DNA from: Hirsutella rhossiliensis
Lineage: Eukaryota; Ascomycota; Sordariomycetes; Hypocreales; Ophiocordycipitaceae
Direction of reading: 5' to 3'
DNA: 64,000 nt
Assembly (NCBI RefSeq): GCF_020360975.1
Contig: NW_025408689.1
Span: 558,001-622,000, forward strand
Part shown: positions 57,895 through 64,000 of the stretch, one piece after another
How positions within the stretch are numbered: the first letter of the stretch is position 1
Layout: each line of letters opens with the position of its first letter
Program-made: the position numbers and the translations under genes
The notes under the pieces: generated by a model
What the model was told of the DNA's origin: nothing
The model's input: the letters and a program-made list of their open reading frames with translations, nothing else
Database searches by the model: none

Positions 57895-58583
57895 TATAAG
57901 AAGGTATAAGTAATAAGCGTAGAATCGGGTAATCGATAATATAAGCGGAAAGATTAGTCGAAGGAGTATAAGGTAGGATTTCGTCTAGAATTTATAACGA
58001 GTATATAAGGGGCTAAATAATATATTAAAAGAATAGCGTTATAAAGGATACTTATAAACTTACTTATTCTATCTACTACTCCTAGGGAAATCCTTTATCT
58101 TTTATAGACTATTACTCGCTTACTAGTAGACTATTTAGTTAGCTTTCTAGTATATTCTATAGTACTTATAAAGCTCTATCTATAGTATGTCTTCCTAATT
58201 TAGTAGGTAGTCTAATTATAACGTAATAGTTAACGTAAGACTATAGGTTCTAGTATAAGTAGTAGATTTAACTAAAATATTCTATGCCCTACCTATTCTT
58301 ATATCGCGGATATCTTCGGAACCGCTAGGCAAAAAAAGGTAATAGGCATCCGTTCTACTCGTAATTAACTTATGCATTTTATATATATTTATTTTATTAG
58401 GATAGGCTTATCTTAACTTTTCTTAGAGAAGGTATAGATATCTAGTAGAGGTCTTTATCTTTAAGGGTTATTCCCTTAGACTATATTATAGAGCCTCTTT
58501 TTACTAGCTTATTTTATAGAGCCTCCCTATACTTATTATTTCTTTATAATAGTAAAATAGGAATATAAAAGTATATTCTTATA
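57895..58583. mobile_element. Solo LTR of family C, copy 2
   Basis: 689 bp, TATAAGAAGGTATAAG to GTATATTCTTATA, similar throughout to 12416-13095. It is flanked by near-identical pentamers and no internal region, so a solo LTR left by LTR-LTR recombination. It lies in element B between gag and protease. It is more RIP-converted than copy 1 (TATGCATTTTATATATATTT here, TATGTATTTTATGCATATTT there). Confidence 0.8.
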
Positions 58584-58588
58584 ACTTT

Positions 58589-59761
58589 AGAGCTACTCTT
58601 TTTCTTTTAGGCCTAAGGGGGTAGAGTCCTCTTTATCGTTTAAGGTAAGGAGCGGTTCTATCTTCGCTACTTAAACCGCTATAGGCCGCTTAGTAAAAAG
58701 GAAGGGGCATTTTAATATAAAGTATATAGATACTTTATAACGTAAGTAGCGGCCGTTAGCCTTCTTCTTCTTAATTTCCTTACTCGTTACCTACTTCGCC
58801 TACTACTTAAAGTATAAGGTAGTATAGGGGGTAGTCGATAGTATCTTCTTACCGCGTCTAGCCTAGTCTATATAGGTAGCCGATATTAAGGTATCCCTAT
58901 CTATATTAATAGCTAGTTATTTATCTTATAAAGGGGCGGTAATCCTATCGCCGCTATATAGTATACGCTTATAAAGCTTTTAGAAATATAGCGTCTATAT
59001 ATAGCCCTAAGCTACTTTTATTAACTAGCTTATATACTCGCCGTAGTTAGTAAGTATAATTATAAGGATAAGTAGCTTTTATAGGGCTAGCGTAATTAAA
59101 TTCTATAGCTATATAAGCTTTATACTATCTTCTTATACTATAGTCCCCGCTACCTATAAGAGCGTCTCTTTAAAATTAGGAAAGAATTCGCTAAAGGTTT
59201 ATCTATCTTTTTACTTAAGGGTCTATAGCCTATCTTACGCCTTCTCCCGCTCTTATACGTTGCTAAATATATATATAAGGTATTAAAAGAAGTCTTATAG
59301 GTCGCGTCTACCCCTAAGGCCGCCTTTATCTTAAAATCTAGAGATCCGCTATATCTAAGGCTCCGGTAGCGTATAAAGGAGTAAATACTACGTTATATCG
59401 CGATAGCTATTTAGGCTCTATTTCTCGTTAGTTATAAATTTTATTTATAGCTAGCTAAGGAAGAAGTAAAAGGACTCTAGCTTACTATCCTAAGTCGGCT
59501 AAGGGAGCGGCTTCTATATTAATAGTATCGCCGCTATAACCGGCGTTATAGAGGTTATAAGGGTTAAAGCTAGTCTCGTAGACGGCTCCCTTAGTATAGC
59601 GAGAACCTCGTCCTTCTCGCTAGCTATCGCGCTTTTAATCGCTTTTAGGATAGCTACGATACTTCCTATCTATCTAAGAAAGGGCGGAGTACTTCCTTAA
59701 AGGGGAGGCGCCCTCTTTAAAGAGATATCTATTAAATCTATTAGTTAATAGCTTATACTAT
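58589..59761 (-). pseudogene. gag: Element B gag region, RIP-broken
   Basis: Assigned by position: between the 5' LTR (right) and the protease of a minus-strand gypsy element. Minus-strand frames are broken, and I could not identify a zinc knuckle or a capsid motif, so the call rests on context. The proximal part (59600-59760) should hold the PBS and leader. Confidence 0.45.
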
Positions 59762-59944
59762 TATAAAGTAAGTAAAGGTATATATATAGGTACTATCTAT
59801 AGGATAATATTAATAAGCTATATAAAGCTCTCTTATACGCGGCTAGCCTATATATATATATATAAGATCCGGCCCTTTATATATAATTATATAGCTTAAG
59901 CTATAGCTTAAGCTTATAACCTATAATAGTTAAAGACTCCTATA
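59762..59944 (-). repeat. Element B 5' LTR (right)
   Basis: 183 bp, pairs with 44459-44641; differences are mainly transitions (GCCCTTTATATATAATTATAT against GCCCTCTATATATAACTATAT). Confidence 0.82.
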
Positions 59945-60602
59945 TATAAGGGTATATAAGGGAATATATATTACGGTATAATTAGTTAGGTAGTAGAGAT
60001 AGCTAGAGGTACTACGCTATATATATTATATTCTCCTTATTATAAGACTAAAGCTTATAAGAAGAGGGATTTTTTCCTCTTTAGTTAAAGTAGTAAGAGG
60101 TCTATAATATATAAGTAAGGTAGGTATGATTCCCTACTAATACCCTACTAATATATTAGTACTACGTACCTAAGTACTTTATTAGCTTATACCTCTTAGT
60201 AGCGCTCTTATAATTATCTCCCCTCCTATATAAATATCTCGGCTATATCTTTAATATATACTACTTTCGCTATACTATATATATTTAGTTAAGAAGAGAA
60301 GTAGTTTTAGTTATATATCGCGCGTATATACCTATATAAGTATACGTTAGTCTACGCTTTATAACGTTAATAGTTATTATACTAGCGGTTACCGCTAAGT
60401 AACCGTTATAGTATCGCTTATATATTAGTAGCGTAACTATAATATAAAGAGCGTGCGTATATATCTCTTACTTTTTTTATTTTCTTTTCTTTTTTAACTC
60501 TTCTACTTATAATTACTATAGGGTTTTATACCTTTTTTTATTAATCCCTTATACCTTTTTATATTACTTTTTATTAACGATTTATTAATAATAATACCTT
60601 TT
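59945..60602. other. Spacer with promoter-like and palindromic sequence
   Basis: RIP-rich. Contains a short inverted repeat GCGGTTAC-CGCTAA-GTAACCGT near 60387-60408 and a TA-rich then CT-rich stretch (60430-60500, TATAATATAAAGAGCG then a long T/C tract) ahead of the ORF relic at 60603, resembling the block before 45184. Confidence 0.35.
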
Positions 60603-62097
60603 ATATTAAAGAAGATAAAGAATTATAACGCTGATTTCTTACGCTATATATAGGAGTAGGTAGCGATAGGTTCGCCCTTAAAGTATAAGCGATTAGCCTA
60701 GAAGTCTTATAGTAATATTAGTTCTCCCTTAGTAAAGAAAGCTAAGAAAGGTATAAGGGAATCCTAGTCTTAGGAGACTTTTAGTCTAGGACCTAATATT
60801 AGCGAGGGTTATACCCCTATTACCTTACTAAATACCTTAACTCTAGCTATCGATAAGCTTACCTTTATAAGCTAGGAAACTTATAAGTCTATTACCCTTA
60901 TTAGTAATACTAATATTAGTAAGAAGATCGTGCTTAAGCGCTCTTAGGTAAGTACTAATAACCTAGCTACTTTATCTTAATAGGGCAGCTCTAGCTAATA
61001 GGAGATTATCGCCTCGGCCGCTCCTTAGAATAAGTAGGCTAATATTAACGACGAGGCCTAGCTAAATAAAGGCTAAGACTATCCCGATACTTAGCTAAAT
61101 AAGGGCTAAGATAATAATAACGGTAATAATAGAGACGGCCGCGATTTAACTCCTTTTACCGATAAACCTAAGAACGGCGGCGTTAGAGATAAGGGCACCT
61201 AGGTAGCGGTATAAGGCAGTCGCGCTCCTATAAAAAAGCGCACTTAATTTAAGGCTAAAGCCCGCCCGGTTAGGGCCTATAAGGTTATCCCTTATAAGCT
61301 TTAGTATATATATTATTTTAGGATAGTTATTAAGGAGTATAGTATAACTAAGCCTAAGCCTATTAAGGTGCTCTTAATTAGCTATATTTTCTTAAGGGTT
61401 TCCTTAAAGCGCTATAAGTAGTACTATAGATATACCGCGACCTATAACTAAGTAAGTTTCCCTTTAACTTTAAATATTACGATTAATAAGCTAATCCTTC
61501 TTAAGGCTAGTACTCTTATATCTAGTAACCAGGCCGATATAGTCGCTATTATTAAGCACCTATATAAGCTTAATAAGCTAAAGACTAGTAATAAGGATAC
61601 TAAGGACGATAGCTTAGACGCGGGCGTGCTTATTTTTAAGGAGGCTAATCGGCGCTATCTTACTATTACGGTATAGTATTTAGCTAAAGCTTTTAACGCC
61701 GCTAAGATAGCCTATTATAAGTCCTTTAAGACTATAAGTATATAAAAGTCTACTATTATAAGTTTTATCTAACCTTTTTATTAGCGACCGCTTAACGATA
61801 TACTAGGTTAAGCGTACTAATTACTATACGCTAATTAATAAGCGCCGCGAGCTTATTATTCGCCTTAACCCCGCGCCCTAATTTAATATCGCCTATATAA
61901 GCCTAGAGTACTAGGCCTAGGAATCCTAGTTAAAACTCCGCCTTATTAACGGCGATATAAGCTATACTTTATAGTATTACGCCTTACTATTTACTAAGGC
62001 TAAGGTAAGTACTATACTAATAGAGATAGGTCTTAACGTAGAGGATAAGGAAAGAGTAAAGGATAAGGTAGTTCTAGTATTTTTTAAAGGTATTTAG
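60603..62097 (+). pseudogene. Unrecognised plus-strand ORF relic next to chromovirus G3
   Basis: 389 codons in one frame from a probable start ATA (ATG before RIP) at 60603 to 61772, then a second frame from 61783 to a stop at 62095. Stops are TAA/TAG. The N-terminal half is Ser/Asn/Gln/Lys-rich with a near-duplicated segment (LNKG-DYPDT, LNKG-DNNNG) and a basic patch (KGT-VAV-GSRAPIKKRT). The C-terminal half reads like a folded protein: SSNQADIVAIIKHLYKLNKL, LDAGVLIFKEANRRYLTITV, then INKRRELIIRLNPAP and IGLNVEDKERVKDKVVLVFF. The one-base register change near 61775 is an indel or a former intron. No family recognised. It faces the minus-strand pol of G3, as the antisense ORFs of A1, A2 and B face theirs. 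Confidence 0.5.
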
Positions 62098-62520
62098 TAT
62101 AGTAGAGGGGGCGCCTTAGTTAGTTCCCGCTACGCTAGTAAAGAAAAAGGGTAGTCGGAAGTAATAAATAGGTCTTATATTCTTTTATTTAGCTATAACT
62201 ATCCTTCTCTCCTTTATTATTAAGGCCTTAATAGAGTTATAGTTTAGTTTTATTTTCCTTAATAATATTTAATAGGTAGTATAGATAGTTTTCCCTTATT
62301 CTCTTATTTTACTATTTTATATATAGTTATAGGACGTTTAAGTATACCGATATATTAATAAGTTAGTAGCGATTTAATAGGGATTCGTTATTAATTCGGT
62401 AGCGTCTCCTTATACTAATAGGTTTCCTTACCTTACTTAGTCTTACGCCTCTTTTTCCTAGTTAGGCGAGTAGTATATTCTTTAATAAGGTCTTAGCTAT
62501 TTACTATATCTTTAGTATCG
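62098..62520. other. Spacer between the ORF relic and G3 pol
   Basis: No boundary, LTR end or ORF could be supported here; it may be the 3' untranslated part of G3. Confidence 0.3.
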
Positions 62521-63132
62521 ACCTATTAATTATACTTAGCTAGCTATCCTTTCTATTTAATAAGGAAAAAGGTATTGCTCTTAGATCTCTTTTAGTCTTT
62601 AATCTCTTAGACTTCCTATTCGCCTTTATTATCCTTTAAGTTTAGTATTAATAGGGTTTTACTATCTTTATAGATGCCTTTTCGCTCCTTCTATAGCTCT
62701 AAGAAACTAATATAAAAAACGTTATAAAGGCGTAAGTACTTCTTAAGGAGTATAAGATAATATACTTACTTTCTAATAGCTTATAGGACCTATAATAGTC
62801 TAATATACTTAGGTAAGAGTTTTCTTTTTTTATCCTTAAAGCGTAAATTCTTTATTAATAATACTATAAGGTCTCTTACTTTTAATATAAGCGGTTAGTG
62901 CCTTAAATCGTAGTATTTTACTTATAATTTAATAGCCTTTCCTTAGTATTCCTTAAGCTTCTTTTATAGCTCTTATAGCTTAGTAACTCTTACTCTTACT
63001 TTAAGTACCCCTTTTAAATAATATCTTCCTTAATATTAATATAGAAGTTTAGTTAGTAACCTATTAACGCTTTATTAAGTAATAACTTAGTTATCGCGTT
63101 CTTTATATTATTATATATAAATTAAGTAATAT

Positions 63133-63137
63133 ATAGG
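63133..63137. repeat. Target-site duplication of the TRIM, left
   Basis: ATAGG; identical pentamer at 63508-63512. Confidence 0.92.
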
Positions 63138-63210
63138 TGTCGCGTATACTATATGCGTTAATTGACGCTGGCGCTTATATCTAACAGGCGGCCATATCTT
63201 TTTCGTGATA
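63138..63210 (+). repeat. TRIM left LTR
   Basis: 73 bp, TGTCGCG to CGTGATA. Differs from the right LTR at 7 positions: 6 are transitions at CpA/TpG and the right copy is always the converted one; one is a G/T transversion. Confidence 0.93.
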
Positions 63211-63243
63211 GTTATGAGCCCGGGCGGAGGGGTTACCCCTCCG
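63211..63243 (+). other. TRIM primer-binding site and hairpin
   Basis: GTTATGAGCCCGGGCGG begins at the first base after the LTR. GTTATGAGCCCGG is the complement of CCGGGCTCATAAC, the anticodon stem-loop (CAU) of initiator tRNA-Met. This is the un-mutated form of the Copia-1 and Copia-2 PBS. An 8-bp hairpin CGGAGGGG-TTA-CCCCTCCG follows at 63225-63243. Confidence 0.8.
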
Positions 63244-63273
63244 GGAACTTCCCGGTGACTACGCACGCACTTC

Positions 63274-63318
63274 TGGCTAGCCTGGCGCGCATTACCCGAA
63301 GGCCCGTAGTTCGAGTCC
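63274..63318 (+). other. A-box and B-box-like motifs in the TRIM interior
   Basis: TGGCTAGCCTGG (63274-63285) resembles the pol III A box TRGCNNAGYNGG with two mismatches, and AGTTCGAGTCC (63308-63318) resembles the B box GGTTCGANTCC with one mismatch. Spacing is shorter than in a normal tRNA gene and no cloverleaf could be drawn, so this is at most a degenerate tRNA-derived segment. Confidence 0.4.
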
Positions 63319-63423
63319 CGCCAGCGCAATTGAGCGCGGTTTTAGCATGGGGCCTGCCTATATAAAAATTCCCGCTGTGGTCTAGGATATCTAGGTATCC
63401 CGGGACGAATTAACCCGATATCC

Positions 63424-63434
63424 CTAAGGGGGTG
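63424..63434 (+). other. TRIM polypurine tract
   Basis: CTAAGGGGGTG directly before the right LTR start TGTCGCG. Confidence 0.85.
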
Positions 63435-63507
63435 TGTCGCGTATACTATATACGTTAATTAACGCTATCGCTTATATCTAATAGGCGGCTATATCTTTTT
63501 CGTAATA
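63435..63507 (+). repeat. TRIM right LTR
   Basis: 73 bp, TGTCGCG to CGTAATA, RIP-converted at six CpA/TpG sites relative to the left LTR (90% identical overall). Followed by ATAGG. Confidence 0.93.
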
Positions 63508-63512
63508 ATAGG
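63508..63512. repeat. Target-site duplication of the TRIM, right
   Basis: ATAGG, identical to 63133-63137. Confidence 0.92.
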
Positions 63513-64000
63513 AGTAATACTTAGTTAGTTTATTTTAAGTTAGTAAAGTATCTTAAGTAGTACTATATAGCTTAGTTTATTTATTTTATTTACCTATTAG
63601 TTTATAAGTAAAATACTATTAATAGCCTACGTTTTACTTATAAGATAAAATAGAGATTTAACTAAAACTTACTTATAAATAAGGACCCTCTATCTAAGAT
63701 AATGCTTTTTAGAGGTCTATATACTAATTTAACTTAGTAATAAAATAATTCTACTAGCTCTAGAGCTATTATTATCTTAGAGATAGAAAAGAAGAGGTAT
63801 TACTTAGTATATTAGTCTACGATTACTAAGATCGTATTAACGTCTTATTTATTATACTATACTTTAGGTAGACCTATAGTAAAGTCTATTAATAATTCTT
63901 CCTATAGTTATATAGGATATAGTAACGATTATATAGTACTATAAAGGCAATACCTCTTAGATACTATACCTTAATATACTAAGTATAACTAAATATATTT

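Larger units (their letters stand above)
44459..59944 (-). mobile_element. Ty3/gypsy element B, split by two later insertions
   Basis: Two 183-bp LTRs (44459-44641 and 59762-59944) bracket a minus-strand gag-pol. Removing chromovirus A2 (48127-55975) and the solo C LTR (57895-58583) leaves an element of about 6.9 kb. A purine-rich tract lies inside the left LTR on the minus strand, which fixes the orientation. From right to left: gag region, protease, RT, RNase H, integrase, then a convergent plus-strand ORF and the 3' LTR. Clear target-site duplication was not found (AATAT left, TATAA right). A related pol relic is B' at 10640-12415. Confidence 0.8.
63138..63507 (+). mobile_element. Miniature LTR element (TRIM), 370 bp
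   Basis: A non-autonomous terminal-repeat retrotransposon in miniature. It has two 73-bp LTRs (TGTCGCGTATAC to CGTGATA/CGTAATA), a 224-bp non-coding interior, a PBS directly after the left LTR, a polypurine tract directly before the right LTR and a perfect 5-bp duplication. No protein is encoded: the two open frames crossing it (63111-63329 minus, 63162-63365 plus) run through LTR and PBS. It is inserted in the integrase gene of G3. The interior and left LTR keep CA/TG, a sharp contrast with the surrounding sequence, while the right LTR is RIP-converted. PPT/LTR junction and PBS match Copia-1, the likely supplier of RT and integrase. Confidence 0.93.
62521..64000 (-). pseudogene. pol: Chromovirus G3 pol: integrase and chromodomain, runs off window
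   Basis: Minus strand, entering from the right edge. Integrase core: LLIDFTIGLPKV near 63860-63890 and NTILVIVD near 63815-63840 (catalytic Asp), then YRPLKSIILDRGS near 63680-63720 (SDRG-type second Asp motif with Ser lost). After the miniature element: LLLNKALIGY near 63060. Integrase C-terminus: VRDLIVLLIKNLRFKDKKRK near 62820-62880, LPKYI, then YNVFYISFLRAIE. Chromodomain-like FFLIK-KG-LAKYN near 62530-62580. Stops TAG/TAA abound. The frame is interrupted by the 370-bp miniature LTR element at 63138-63507; skipping it and one ATAGG copy restores the reading frame. Confidence 0.82.

Noticed and set aside
59945..60602. Left LTR of chromovirus G3
   Set aside because: I looked for a TG..CA-type end and polypurine tract between 59945 and 62520 but found none that I could support, and the partner LTR is outside the window.
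63163..63326. Possible intron-containing tRNA gene (CGCTGGCG pairing with CGCCAGCG)
   Set aside because: The T-arm does not pair, the two acceptor-like halves lie about 150 bp apart, and one is inside the LTR; no cloverleaf could be built.
63111..63365. Two open frames over the TRIM (72 codons minus, 67 codons plus)
   Set aside because: Both pass through LTR, PBS and B-box-like sequence, which are non-coding signals; the openness reflects the lack of RIP and the high GC content.

Overview
The window looks like a transposon graveyard from a filamentous ascomycete (Pezizomycotina) in which repeat-induced point mutation (RIP) has been very active. Over most of the 64 kb, CpA and TpG are almost absent and TpA is greatly enriched; bases 1-240, for example, contain no CA and no TG. 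Coding relics are recognisable but are riddled with TAG/TAA stops where CAG, CAA or TGG would be expected, and conserved Cys and Asp codons are changed in the RIP direction (CCHC knuckle Cys to Tyr, YLDD to YLDN). I found no intact host gene, rRNA gene or canonical tRNA gene. The window may be pericentromeric or centromeric heterochromatin, but that is inference.

Layout. 1-272 plus 8153-10200: an unrecognised plus-strand coding relic, split by a complete Ty3/gypsy chromovirus (A1, 273-8147; LTRs of 484 bp, TSD GATAT). 10640-12415: minus-strand gypsy pol relic (B'). 12416-13095: an LTR of family C. 13096-13901: Copia-3 gag and a head-to-head pair of 152-bp LTRs. 13902-15689: LTR scraps and an inverted repeat. 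15690-19530: a markedly less mutated island with a pogo/Fot1 transposase, a CGAT-rich block, a Pif1/Helitron-type helicase fragment and a Copia-4 gag/LTR piece. 19193-23776: unclassified family D, with a second copy near 38930-39600. 24170-30479: complete Copia-1 (LTRs 486 bp, TSD GATTA). 30696-36735: complete Copia-2 (LTRs 568 bp, TSD AGAAC), the least decayed full element. 36741-44458: RIP-saturated sequence, mostly unclassified. 44459-59944: gypsy element B on the minus strand (LTRs 183 bp), split by a second chromovirus, A2 (48127-55975), and by a solo C LTR (57895-58583). 60603-62097: an unrecognised plus-strand ORF relic. 62200-64000: minus-strand chromovirus G3 (integrase and chromodomain), running off the window.

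The most interesting object is at 63138-63507. It is a 370-bp miniature LTR element (TRIM type) with 73-bp LTRs, a perfect 5-bp TSD (ATAGG), a primer-binding site matching the anticodon arm of initiator tRNA-Met, and a polypurine tract, inserted cleanly into the G3 integrase frame. Its polypurine/LTR junction and PBS match those of Copia-1, which makes Copia-1 the likely source of its enzymes. Most of it escaped RIP, while its right LTR did not. A second theme is that plus/minus convergent ORFs lie downstream of pol in A1, A2 and B, and next to G3.
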